Source of the DNA: Oryzobacter telluris
GTDB taxonomy: Bacteria; Actinomycetota; Actinomycetes; Actinomycetales; Dermatophilaceae
Length of the DNA stretch: 64,000 nt
NCBI RefSeq assembly: GCF_043099285.1
Contig: NZ_CP170723.1
Coordinates: 3,844,001-3,908,000 of the forward strand
Reading direction: 5' to 3'
This document shows, one piece after another, positions 52,634 to 60,694 of this stretch; within the stretch, counting starts at the first letter, position 1, and every line of letters starts with the position of its first letter. Both the position numbers and the translations under genes were made by a program. The notes under the pieces are model-generated. The model saw only the letters and a program-made list of their open reading frames with translations. It did no database searches and was not told where the DNA came from.

Positions 52634-53455
52634 ATGCCCGGGCCCCTCGACCTCCCTGCTGCCGACGGCGTCCTCGCGCCCACGGCACGGATGGCGGGGC
52701 GCGAGTGGCGCAGCGCGCTCGAGCTGGCTCAGGCGGCGGTCCGCACCCGCGACCTGCACGAGTGGCCCCAGGGCGACGGCCACCCCGTCATCGTGCTGCC
52801 GGGCTTCCTCGCCGGCCCGGAGTCCACGCTCTTCCTGCGCGCCCACCTGCGCCGCCTGGGCTACCGCACCCACGACTGGCGCCAGGGCCGCAACCTCGGC
52901 GTGAGCCCCGGCCTGTCGCAGTCGCTCGAGGACCTGCTGCTCGAGGTCCACGACCGCTACGGGCGCCGGGTCAGCCTCATCGGCTGGAGCGCCGGCGGCA
53001 TCTACGCCCGCGAGATGGCGCGCACGCACCCGCACTACACGCGCTCGGTCATCACCCTGGGCAGCCCGTTCCGCGGCCACCCGGAGTCGACCCGCGCGTG
53101 GGGCGTCTACCGCTGGCTCAACCGCGGCGAGCACACCGCCGCCCTGTTCACCGAGGAGGCCCGGGCCGCCCGCGCCGCCCCGCTGCCCGTCCCCACGACC
53201 TGCGTCTACAGCCGCCACGACGGCATCGTCGCGTGGGAGTGCTGCGTGTCCGAGCCGGCCGACCGCACCGAGAACGTCGAGGTCACGGCCAGCCACCTCG
53301 GGTACGGGCACGAGCTGGAGACGCTGCGCGTCGTCGCCGACCGCCTCGCCCAGCCGGAGGGCGCGTGGTCGCCGTACGTCCGGCCGGTCGCCCGGACGCT
53401 CCCGGCCGAGCGCCTCGAACCCCATGGCGAACGCCACCGCGGCCGGGCAGGCTGA
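52634..53455 (+). CDS. Alpha/beta hydrolase (lipase class 2/PGAP1-like)
   Basis: Hydrolase of 273 aa, no signal peptide. Elements: VIVLPGFLAGPESTLFL, HDWRQGRNLGVSPGLS, nucleophile elbow GWSAGGIYARE, and a C-terminal SHLGYGHELETL with the likely catalytic His. RBS GAAGGAGCG before ATG. It precedes a WS/DGAT acyltransferase by 5 bases, so the pair may work on neutral lipids (triacylglycerol or wax ester mobilisation and synthesis). Substrate is inferred from context. Confidence 0.85.
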   Translation: MPGPLDLPAADGVLAPTARMAGREWRSALELAQAAVRTRDLHEWPQGDGHPVIVLPGFLAGPESTLFLRAHLRRLGYRTHDWRQGRNLGVSPGLSQSLEDLLLEVHDRYGRRVSLIGWSAGGIYAREMARTHPHYTRSVITLGSPFRGHPESTRAWGVYRWLNRGEHTAALFTEEARAARAAPLPVPTTCVYSRHDGIVAWECCVSEPADRTENVEVTASHLGYGHELETLRVVADRLAQPEGAWSPYVRPVARTLPAERLEPHGERHRGRAG

Positions 53456-53460
53456 CCTCC

Positions 53461-54864
53461 GTGGCCCGTACCGCCTGGGCCTCGCCGCTCGACGCGTTCT
53501 TCCTCATGGCCGAGACGCCCGAGATGCCGATGCACGTGGGCGCCCTGCTCCAGTTCACGTACCCGCCCGGCGAGGAGGACACCTACCTGCGCCGGCTCGT
53601 GACCGACCTGCGTGCGGCCACCGTGGAACCGCCGTGGACGATGCGGCTCCAGACCGTCGGGGTGCGCCGCCAGCCGGTGCACCGCTGGGTCGAGGACGAC
53701 GAGTTCGACCTCGACTACCACGTGCGCCACCTCGGCCTCCCGAGCCCGGCCGGCGAGCGCGAGCTCGGCATCCTCGTGTCGCGGATGCACTCCAACCCGC
53801 TCGACCTGCGCCGGCCACCGTGGGAGATCACCTTCGTCGAGGGCCTCGAGGGCGGCCGCTTCGCCGCGTACGTGAAGATCCACCACGCGCTGGTCGACGG
53901 CTTCACGGGCATGCGGATCCTCCAGCGTGGCCTCACGACCGATCCCGACGACCGCGACCACCCGTTCTTCCTCAGCAGCCGCCGCACCCGCCGGCCCGGC
54001 ACCCGCCCGGACCCCGTCGCCGACGTGACCTCGGTGCTCAGCGGGCTCGGCACGTCGCTGGGCTCGGCGCCGTCGGTGGGGCGGGCCCTGCTCGACACGC
54101 AGCTGCGGCGCGGGCAGCCCGCGGGCACCAAGGCCGTGACCTCGTACCAGGCGCCGCCCTCCATCCTCAACGGCCGGGTCGGAAGGGCCCGGCGGTTCGC
54201 CACCCAGCAGCTCGAGGTCGACCGGCTGCGCGCCATCGGCAAGGCCCGCGGCTCGACCCTCAACGACGTCCTCATGGCCGTGTGCGCCGGTGGGCTGCGC
54301 GACTTCCTCACCGGCCTCGACGCCCTGCCCGAGCGTCCCCTCATCGGCTTCATCCCGGTGAACGTCCGCCCCAAGGACAGCCAGGGTGGCGGCAACCTCG
54401 TGGGCGCGACCCTGGTCTCGCTGGCCACCGACATCGAGGACCCCCTCGCCCGGCTCGCGGCGATCACCGCGTCGGCCCGCGCCGCGAAGGCCCGGATGCG
54501 CGGGATGACCGCCGATGCCGTGGTCGCCTACAGCGCCCTGCTCCTCGCCCCCGCGGGACTGCAGGTGCTGCGCGCGATGAGCGGCCTGCCCGTGCCGCTG
54601 CCCCTCCCCCTCACCCTCAACGTCTGCATCTCCAACGTCCCCGGCCCGACCGAGCACCTGTACTGGCGCGGTGCCCGGCTCGAGGCCACCTACCCCGTCT
54701 CGATCCCGGGGCACTCAATGGCGCTGAACATCACCGCGAACTCGTACGCGGGCATGCTCGACGTGGGGTTCGTCGGCGACCGCGACGGCATCCCCCACCT
54801 GCAGCGCCTCGCGGTGCGCACCGGTGAGGCGCTCGACGGGCTCGAGGCGGCCGCCGCGGTATGA
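53461..54864 (+). CDS. WS/DGAT-family acyltransferase
   Basis: Wax ester synthase/diacylglycerol acyltransferase homologue of 467 aa; the condensing motif HHALVDG (HHxxxDG) lies at about residues 141-147. Family segments: SPLDAFFLMAETPEMPMHVGALL at the start, PLDLRRPPWEITFVEGLEGGRFA, NDVLMAVCAGGLRDFL, GFIPVNVRP and NVCISNVPGP. It makes triacylglycerol or wax esters from acyl-CoA as storage lipids. The GTG start lies 5 bases after the hydrolase stop. Confidence 0.93.
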   Translation: MARTAWASPLDAFFLMAETPEMPMHVGALLQFTYPPGEEDTYLRRLVTDLRAATVEPPWTMRLQTVGVRRQPVHRWVEDDEFDLDYHVRHLGLPSPAGERELGILVSRMHSNPLDLRRPPWEITFVEGLEGGRFAAYVKIHHALVDGFTGMRILQRGLTTDPDDRDHPFFLSSRRTRRPGTRPDPVADVTSVLSGLGTSLGSAPSVGRALLDTQLRRGQPAGTKAVTSYQAPPSILNGRVGRARRFATQQLEVDRLRAIGKARGSTLNDVLMAVCAGGLRDFLTGLDALPERPLIGFIPVNVRPKDSQGGGNLVGATLVSLATDIEDPLARLAAITASARAAKARMRGMTADAVVAYSALLLAPAGLQVLRAMSGLPVPLPLPLTLNVCISNVPGPTEHLYWRGARLEATYPVSIPGHSMALNITANSYAGMLDVGFVGDRDGIPHLQRLAVRTGEALDGLEAAAAV

Positions 54865-54891
54865 GGACGCGGCGACCGCCCGAGCGGCTCG

Positions 54892-55311
54892 TCAGCCGGC
54901 GTTGCCCTCTCCGGCGATGTTGACCATCCACGGGATGCCGAACTTGTCGACGAGCGCCCCGAACTCGTCGCCCCACATCTGCTTCTCGAGCGGCATCTTG
55001 ACGGTGGCGCCGTCGGACAGGCCCTCCCAGTAGCCGCGCAGCGACTCGCCGTCGCCGCTGAGCGAGACGGTGATGTTGTTGCCGGGGCTGTGGGAGTCCT
55101 CCTGGCCCGGCGGCATGTCGGAGGCCATGATCGTGAAGCCGTCGGGGGTGGTGAGCTGGGCGTGCATGATGCCGTCGGCCCCGGGACCGTCGGAGCCGTA
55201 CTCGCCGAAGGTGTTCATCGTCAGGTCGCCGCCGAGGACGCCCTGGTAGAAGCTCATCGCGTCGCGGGCCGTACCCGGGAAGTTGAGGTACGGGTTGAGC
55301 GTGTTGGCCAT
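54892..55311 (-). CDS. PhnB-like VOC family protein
   Basis: VOC-fold protein of 139 aa of the PhnB/3-demethylubiquinone-9 3-methyltransferase-like group: LNPYLNFPGTARDAMSFYQGVLGGDLTMNTFGEY, IMASDMPPG, NNITVSLSGDGESLRGYWEGLS, MWGDEFGALVDKFGIPWMVNI. AAGGAG Shine-Dalgarno before the ATG. Function unknown; many such proteins are stress-associated. It is divergent from the secreted phosphohydrolase. Confidence 0.88.
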   Translation of the reverse strand: MANTLNPYLNFPGTARDAMSFYQGVLGGDLTMNTFGEYGSDGPGADGIMHAQLTTPDGFTIMASDMPPGQEDSHSPGNNITVSLSGDGESLRGYWEGLSDGATVKMPLEKQMWGDEFGALVDKFGIPWMVNIAGEGNAG

Positions 55312-55481
55312 CGTCGTGCTCCTTCTCGTGGGGTCCTTGCGGACGCTACGCCGGACCGCCGACAGAGGGAACAGATGACGGCGCGGGGCCGCGACCCGCC
55401 CTCCGCGCGCCACCGACGGGTCACCCGATCGCCGTGCACCGTTCGCCCCACGGGCCCCTCGCGCCGCCTACGGTCGGGCGC

Positions 55482-56750
55482 ATGTCGAGTCCCTCCCCCC
55501 GTCGCCGGGCCGTCGCGGCCACCCTCACCGCCACCGCCCTCGCCGCCGCCACGGTGGCCGCCGCCTCCACGTCCTCCGCCGCCCCGACCGCCGCGGTCAC
55601 CGCCGGCGCACCCGACCGTGACCTGCGCGTCGCCACCTTCAACGCCAGCCTGAACCGCAGCGCCGCCGGCCAGCTCGTCGCCGACCTGTCGACCCCCGAC
55701 AACGCCCAGGCCAGGGCCGTCGCCGAGACGATCCAGCGCACCGACCCCGACCTGCTCCTCGTCAACGAGTTCGACTACGTGGAGGGCGGCGTGGCCCTCG
55801 ACCTCTTCCGCGAGAACTACCTCGAGCGCAGCCAGAACGGCGCGAGCCCGGTCGGCTACCCCTACGCCTTCACCGCACCGGTCAACACCGGCGTCCCGAG
55901 CGGCCTCGACCTCGACAACAACGGCTCGGTCGGCGGCCCCAACGACGCATGGGGCTTCGGCTTCTACCCCGGCCAGTACGGGATGGCGGTCTTCTCCAAG
56001 TACCCGATCGACACCGCCGCCGTGCGCACCTTCCAGCACCTGCTGTGGGCCGACATGCCCGGCGCGATGCTCCCCGACGACCCGGCCACCCCGGCCCCCG
56101 CCGACTGGTTCTCGCCCGGCGAGCTCACCCAGGTCCGCCTGTCGAGCAAGTCGCACTGGGACGTCCCGGTCGAGGTCGGCGCGCGCACCGTGCACTTCCT
56201 CGTCAGCCACCCCACGCCCCCGGTCTTCGACGGCCCCGAGGACCGCAACGGCACGCGCAACCACGACGAGATCCGGCTCTGGGCCGACTACATCGGCAGC
56301 CCGAGGGCCTCGTCGTGGATCACGGATGACGCGGGCGTGCGCGGCGGCCTGCGTCCCGGCTCGAGCTTCGTCATCGCCGGCGACCAGAACTCCGACCCGC
56401 TCGACGGCGACTCGGTCCCCGGCGCCACCGACCAGCTCCTGGACCAGCCGCGGGTCAACACCACCCGCACCCCCACGAGCGACGGCGCGGTCGAGGCGAG
56501 CCTGCTCCAGGGCGGCGTCAACCTCACGCACCGCAGCCCCTCGGCGCAGGACACCGCCGACTTCTCCGAGCCGCCGGGCAACCTGCGCGCCGACTACGTG
56601 CTACCGAGCGTCGACCTGCGCATCCTGCGCTCCGCCGTGTTCTGGAAGCCGACCTCCGACCCGCTGTCGCGGCTGACGACGGGCATGTTCCCCAGCGACC
56701 ACCGGCTCGTCCACGTCGACGTCCGCGTCCCCGGCGCCGCCGGCCGCTGA
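55482..56750 (+). CDS. Secreted endonuclease/exonuclease/phosphatase-fold protein
   Basis: Protein of 422 aa with a Sec-type signal peptide (RRRAVAATLTATALAAATVAAAST, cleavage near 35-40). The EEP fold has RVATFNASLNRSAAGQLV, LLVNEFDYVEG (metal Glu), HFLVSHPTPPVFDG, FVIAGDQNSDPLDGDS (Asp-Asn) and MFPSDHRLVHVDV (catalytic SDHR). A secreted phosphodiesterase or phosphatase, perhaps for phosphate scavenging. TACGGT (55469-55474) ends 7 bases before the ATG (leaderless type). Confidence 0.92.
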   Translation: MSSPSPRRRAVAATLTATALAAATVAAASTSSAAPTAAVTAGAPDRDLRVATFNASLNRSAAGQLVADLSTPDNAQARAVAETIQRTDPDLLLVNEFDYVEGGVALDLFRENYLERSQNGASPVGYPYAFTAPVNTGVPSGLDLDNNGSVGGPNDAWGFGFYPGQYGMAVFSKYPIDTAAVRTFQHLLWADMPGAMLPDDPATPAPADWFSPGELTQVRLSSKSHWDVPVEVGARTVHFLVSHPTPPVFDGPEDRNGTRNHDEIRLWADYIGSPRASSWITDDAGVRGGLRPGSSFVIAGDQNSDPLDGDSVPGATDQLLDQPRVNTTRTPTSDGAVEASLLQGGVNLTHRSPSAQDTADFSEPPGNLRADYVLPSVDLRILRSAVFWKPTSDPLSRLTTGMFPSDHRLVHVDVRVPGAAGR

Positions 56751-56801
56751 TCCTCGGCGGCCGGCCTTGCCGGGGCGTTCGGACGGGAGGACGATCGCCG
56801 G

Positions 56802-57263
56802 ATGGGCGCTGAGCCGACGGGGACGGTCTACGACGCGGCGGGGGGCGAGGCGGGGATGCTCGCCCTCGCCCACGCCTGGCACGCCCGGTGCCTGGCCGAC
56901 CCCGAGGCCGCCCACCCGTTCGAGCACGGCAACCACCCGCAGCACCTCGAGCGCCTCGCCGCCTACTGGGGCGAGGCGCTCGGCGGGCCCCCGACCTACT
57001 CCGCCACGATGGCCGACGAGAGCCACGTCCTGCGCCTGCACGCCTGCAACGGACCGCACCGCAGCCTCGACGAGGCCGCGGTCGCCTGCTTCGACCAGGC
57101 CCTCACCGACGTCGGCATCACGGACGACCCGCTGCGCGCCACCCTCCACGACTACTTCGCCGACGGCACCGACCGGATGGCCGCGCACCCCGACACCGCC
57201 GACGCCATCCCCGACGGCCTGGCCGTGCACCGCTGGTCCTGGGACGGCCCCGTCCGGGCCTGA
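56802..57263 (+). CDS. Group II truncated-haemoglobin-like globin
   Basis: Globin of 153 aa: VYDAAGGEAGMLALAHAWHARC, HPFEHGNHPQHLERLAAYWGEALGGPPTYS, LRLHACNGPHRSLDEAAVACFDQALTDVG, LHDYFADGTDRMAAH and a terminal HRWSWDGP. It binds haem and may handle O2 or NO. GGGAGG (56786-56791) precedes the ATG by 10 bases. It is close to a PPOX protein, photolyase-like protein and carotenoid genes, forming a possible light/oxidative stress neighbourhood. Confidence 0.88.
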   Translation: MGAEPTGTVYDAAGGEAGMLALAHAWHARCLADPEAAHPFEHGNHPQHLERLAAYWGEALGGPPTYSATMADESHVLRLHACNGPHRSLDEAAVACFDQALTDVGITDDPLRATLHDYFADGTDRMAAHPDTADAIPDGLAVHRWSWDGPVRA

Positions 57264-57277
57264 CCGGACCCCGGGCC

Positions 57278-57763
57278 TCAGAGCGCGACGGTCTCGTTCT
57301 CGCCCTCGTCGGGCTGGTCCCCGGTGACCTTCGCCTTGAGGACGCCGACGAGCGTGCCGACCCTCCCCCGGCTGTCCCAGTACTCGGCGCTGTCGCCGTC
57401 GACCCGGATGACGACGACGCGCTCGTCCTCCGGCTCGCCCTGGAACCACGCCTCGGCGAAGGGGTTCCACCGCTCGCGGGCCCGCGCCGGGTCCTGCAGC
57501 ACCGACGCCCGCCCGGTCACCGAGACCCACGTCCCCTCCTCGGTGAAGGCGACGTTCACCTGGGGGCTGCGCCGGATCTCCTCGGTCTTCTCCGAGTCGG
57601 CGAACGCGAGGAACCACAGGGTGCCGTCGGGGTCCGCCCGCTGGCAGGCCATGGGGCGGCTCGCCAGCGTGCCGGACGCGTCGTGGACGGTGGTCAGCAT
57701 GGCGGTGCGCTGGTCCTTGACGAGGTCGTGGACGTGCTCGGCGCCGTTCTCGTGGTGCGACAT
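57278..57763 (-). CDS. Pyridoxamine 5'-phosphate oxidase-family protein (general stress protein 26-like)
   Basis: Split-barrel flavin/F420-binding protein of 161 aa: LVKDQRTAMLTTVHDASGTLASRPMACQ, LWFLAFADSEKTEEIRRSPQVNVAF, WVSVTGRASVLQDPARARERWNPFAEAWF. This is the general stress protein 26 group; FMN, FAD or F420 could bind. Strong AGGGAGG Shine-Dalgarno. It is convergent with the globin and downstream of the photolyase-like gene on the same strand (126-base gap without visible features). Confidence 0.9.
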   Translation of the reverse strand: MSHHENGAEHVHDLVKDQRTAMLTTVHDASGTLASRPMACQRADPDGTLWFLAFADSEKTEEIRRSPQVNVAFTEEGTWVSVTGRASVLQDPARARERWNPFAEAWFQGEPEDERVVVIRVDGDSAEYWDSRGRVGTLVGVLKAKVTGDQPDEGENETVAL

Positions 57764-57889
57764 CTCAGGTCCTCCCTGTCGGGTTCGTGGCTGCGGCGGT
57801 GGCCGCCCCACCGGTCCCGTACCCCGCCCCGCCCCCGTCACGCCTGCGCCCCGGGTCGTCGTCGACGGTGTCGAAGGTCGGGTCCGCAC

Positions 57890-59371
57890 TCACAGCCGGT
57901 CGATGACGCGGCCGCCCCGGTCGAGCAGGTCCGCACGCCGCGAACCGTCCATCGCGTCCCACGTGCGCGTCGCCATCCGCGAGCGCGGGTTGCCCTCGAA
58001 CACCTCGCGGTGGTCGTCGACGAAGCGCCAGTAGAGGGCGTCCCAGTCGTCGCGCCACTCGCCCGGCCCGACGTCGGTCATCTTCTTGAGGTAGTTGCTG
58101 CCCGACACGTACGGCTTGGTCGTGATCCCCGTCCCGGCGGCGAACTGCGACATCGCGTGGACGTTGGGCACCATGACCCAGTCGTAGGCGTCGACGAACA
58201 TCGCCATGAACCACTCGTGGACCTCGACCGGGTCGGTGCGCAGCAGGCACATCGCGTTCCCCAGCACCATGAGCCGCTCGATGTGGTGGGCGTACCCCCG
58301 CTCGAGGGCGCCGCGCACCACGTGGTCGACCGGCTCGAGCCCCGTCGTCCCGTCCCACCACCCCGGCGCGAGGGACCTGGTGTGCCGCAGGTGGTTCGAG
58401 CTGCGCATCCGGCGCCCGTAGAGGTGGTAGGTCGCCCGCATGTACTCGCGCCACCCGATGAGCTGGCGCACGAACCCCTCGAGCGACTCGATCGGCACGT
58501 CGTGCTCGTCGGCGTGGGCGAGCACCGCCTCCAGCACCTGGTGGGGCGTCAGGAGGCCGCAGTTCAGGGCCGGGGTGATGGCCGCGTGGAAGACGAACGG
58601 GTGCGCCGTCGCCACGGCGTCCTCGTACGGCCCGAACTCCTCGAGCCGCTCGGACACGAACTCCCGCAACCCTTCCCGCGCCTGCTCGTGGGTCACCGGC
58701 CACGCGAACGACTCCGCCGACCCTGGCGCGTCCGCGAACGCCTCGCCCACCCAGGCGATGGCGTCCTCGACGTGCCCGGTCCGTTCGGGAGCCCGGCGGT
58801 CGGGCACCGGGTGCCCCTTGGGCAGCTTCTTGCGGTTCTCGGTGTCGAACGACCACCGGCCGCCCACCGGCTGGTCCCCGTCGAGGAGGACGCCGAGCCG
58901 CCGCCGCTGCCACTGGTAGAAGGTCTGCATCCGCGCCCGGTGCTCGCCGAACCACCCGACCAGCTCTCCCCGCGTGGTGAGGAAGCCCGGCGACTCCTCG
59001 ACGTCCTCCGGCCGCAGGTCCACCCCCGCCGACGCCAGCGCGGCCCGCACGTCGCGCAGCATCCAGTCGTCGACGGGGTCGACCAGCCGCACGGACCCCG
59101 GTGACAGGTCGCGCACCACCTCGGCCAGCCGTTCCGATGACGACCGCCGCGCGTCGGTCTCCACGACCTCGACCGCGAAGCCCGCCTCGCGCAGCCGGTC
59201 GACGAAGTGCCGCCCCGCAGCGCGGTGGAGGACGAGCTTCTGCGCGTGGAAGGGCTGGTGGCGGAACAACAGGTCGTCCTCGACGAGGACGAACCGGGTG
59301 CCCGGCGGGGAGTCGAGCAGCGCCTCGAACAGCTGGTGCGGGAAGAGGACCAGCACCGGGTGACCTGCCAC
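57890..59371 (-). CDS. Photolyase-related protein (FeS-BCP/CryPro-like) lacking Fe-S cysteines
   Basis: Cryptochrome/photolyase homologue of 493 aa of the prokaryotic (6-4) photolyase (PhrB) branch: HQLFEALLDSPPGTRFVLVEDD, PFVFHAAITPALNCGLLTP, GWREYMRATYHLYGRRM, RGYAHHIERLMVLGN, HEWFMAMFVDAYDWVMVPNVHAMSQFA and KPYVSGSNYLKKM are diagnostic. In PhrB a [4Fe-4S] cluster is held by four Cys, one before GYAHHI and three after NYxxxM. Here those stretches read TGLEPVDHVV and TDVGPGEWRDDWDALYWRF without Cys; only two Cys exist in the protein, elsewhere. TAGGGT (complement of 59378-59383) ends 6 bases before the GTG. It is divergent from the carotenoid genes. Confidence 0.9.
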   Translation of the reverse strand: MAGHPVLVLFPHQLFEALLDSPPGTRFVLVEDDLLFRHQPFHAQKLVLHRAAGRHFVDRLREAGFAVEVVETDARRSSSERLAEVVRDLSPGSVRLVDPVDDWMLRDVRAALASAGVDLRPEDVEESPGFLTTRGELVGWFGEHRARMQTFYQWQRRRLGVLLDGDQPVGGRWSFDTENRKKLPKGHPVPDRRAPERTGHVEDAIAWVGEAFADAPGSAESFAWPVTHEQAREGLREFVSERLEEFGPYEDAVATAHPFVFHAAITPALNCGLLTPHQVLEAVLAHADEHDVPIESLEGFVRQLIGWREYMRATYHLYGRRMRSSNHLRHTRSLAPGWWDGTTGLEPVDHVVRGALERGYAHHIERLMVLGNAMCLLRTDPVEVHEWFMAMFVDAYDWVMVPNVHAMSQFAAGTGITTKPYVSGSNYLKKMTDVGPGEWRDDWDALYWRFVDDHREVFEGNPRSRMATRTWDAMDGSRRADLLDRGGRVIDRL

Positions 59372-59377
59372 GGGTCG

Positions 59378-59383
59378 ACCCTA
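59378..59383 (-). promoter_or_regulatory. -10 element of the photolyase-like gene (leaderless)
   Basis: TAGGGT on the minus strand, 6 bases before the GTG at 59371. A TAGGGT at 59436-59441 and a TAGGCT at 59466-59471 on the plus strand may serve crtE, giving it a leader of about 55-90 bases. The 161-base space holds both promoters and no ORF. Confidence 0.45.
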
Positions 59384-59532
59384 GGTCGCCGCCGCGGACG
59401 ACCCGGCGGGAGGCCGCCGCCCGGCCCCTGCTGTCTAGGGTGCGCGCGCCCCCCTTCCACGGCTGTCTAGGCTGACGACCACGGAGCCGGTCCGGTCGGG
59501 ACCGGGTCACCGAGCCCGAGGCGGTGGGAACG

Positions 59533-60663
59533 ATGAGTGCGGAGGCCACCCACGCCGACCCCGTCGCGCGCTACCGCCCCACCTCGCCGCAGGTGACCAT
59601 CGACCGCGCCGACGCCCTGCTCGAGGAGACCCTCGCCGGGCTCACGGCCGCCCTGACCCGCGCGGCCTCCGACGGCGACCCGGCCGACCGCCGCGAGGCC
59701 GAGCCCGGTCCGCTGGCCGTCGACCTCACCGGCGAGCTCGCCGACCGCTCGCGCCACCACGGCAAGCGGCTGCGCCCGCTCCTGGCCCACTGGGGCTGGG
59801 TCCTCGCCGGGGCCCCCGAGCACACCCACGCCGACCTCACCCGCGTCGCCGCCGCCCTCGAGCTGCTCCAGCTCTTCGCCCTCGTCCAGGACGACGTCAT
59901 GGACCGCTCGGACTCCCGGCGTGGCCTGCCCACCCTCCACGTCACCGCCACCGACCGGCACCGCACCGGAGGCGGCGTCGGCGACCCCGAGCTGTTCGGC
60001 GACAGCGTGGCCGTCCTCGTCAGCGACCTGGCGCTGAGCGAGGCCAGCCTCCTCGTCGCGCCCACGTCCACGGAGGTCCGCGCGGCCTGGCGGCTCATGG
60101 CCGTCGAGCTCGTCGAGGGCCAGCTCCTCGACGTCACCCACACCGCCGACCGGCGCCGCGACCTGGCCACCTCCCGCCGCATCGCCCGCTTCAAGAGCGG
60201 CCGCTACACGATCTCGCGCCCCCTCCAGCTCGGCGCCCTCGTGGCCGGGGCCGACGCCGACCTCGTGCGCCGCCTCATCACGTGGGGCGACCTCGTCGGT
60301 GACGCCTTCGCCCTGCGCGACGACGTGCTCGGCATCTGGGGCGACCCCGAGCAGACCGGCAAGCCCGCCGGCGACGACCTCCGCTCCGGTAAGCCCACCG
60401 CCCTCCTCGTCTGGGCCGGCGAGCTGCTCCCCGACGGCGCCCGCCCCCTCCTGGCCGCCTGCGACGACGGCACCCTCGACGACGCCGGTGTCGACGCCCT
60501 CGCCGACGCGATGCAGGCCGCGGGTGTCCGCGACCGGGCCGAGGCCGCCATCGCCGACACCGCCGGCCGCGCCCTCGACCGCCTCCCCGACCTCGCCGCC
60601 GACGACGAGGCCGCAGCGGCCCTGCGGGCACTCGTCGAGTCGATCGCCTGGCGCTCGGCGTGA
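59533..60663 (+). CDS. crtE: Geranylgeranyl diphosphate synthase (polyprenyl synthetase)
   Basis: Trans-prenyltransferase of 376 aa. The first Asp-rich motif is D120-D-V-M-D124 in VQDDVMDRSDSRRG and the second is in GDAFALRDDVLGIWGDPEQTGKPAGDDLRSGK. GKRLRPLL is the IPP-binding motif. It makes GGPP for the downstream phytoene synthase. ATG 59533 is chosen because GAGGCGGTGGG precedes it; GTG 59524 is longer by three codons. It is first in the crt operon, divergent from the photolyase-like gene. Confidence 0.93.
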   Translation: MSAEATHADPVARYRPTSPQVTIDRADALLEETLAGLTAALTRAASDGDPADRREAEPGPLAVDLTGELADRSRHHGKRLRPLLAHWGWVLAGAPEHTHADLTRVAAALELLQLFALVQDDVMDRSDSRRGLPTLHVTATDRHRTGGGVGDPELFGDSVAVLVSDLALSEASLLVAPTSTEVRAAWRLMAVELVEGQLLDVTHTADRRRDLATSRRIARFKSGRYTISRPLQLGALVAGADADLVRRLITWGDLVGDAFALRDDVLGIWGDPEQTGKPAGDDLRSGKPTALLVWAGELLPDGARPLLAACDDGTLDDAGVDALADAMQAAGVRDRAEAAIADTAGRALDRLPDLAADDEAAAALRALVESIAWRSA

Positions 60664-60694
60664 CGGCCGGACCGAGGACCGTCGTGGGGTCCGC

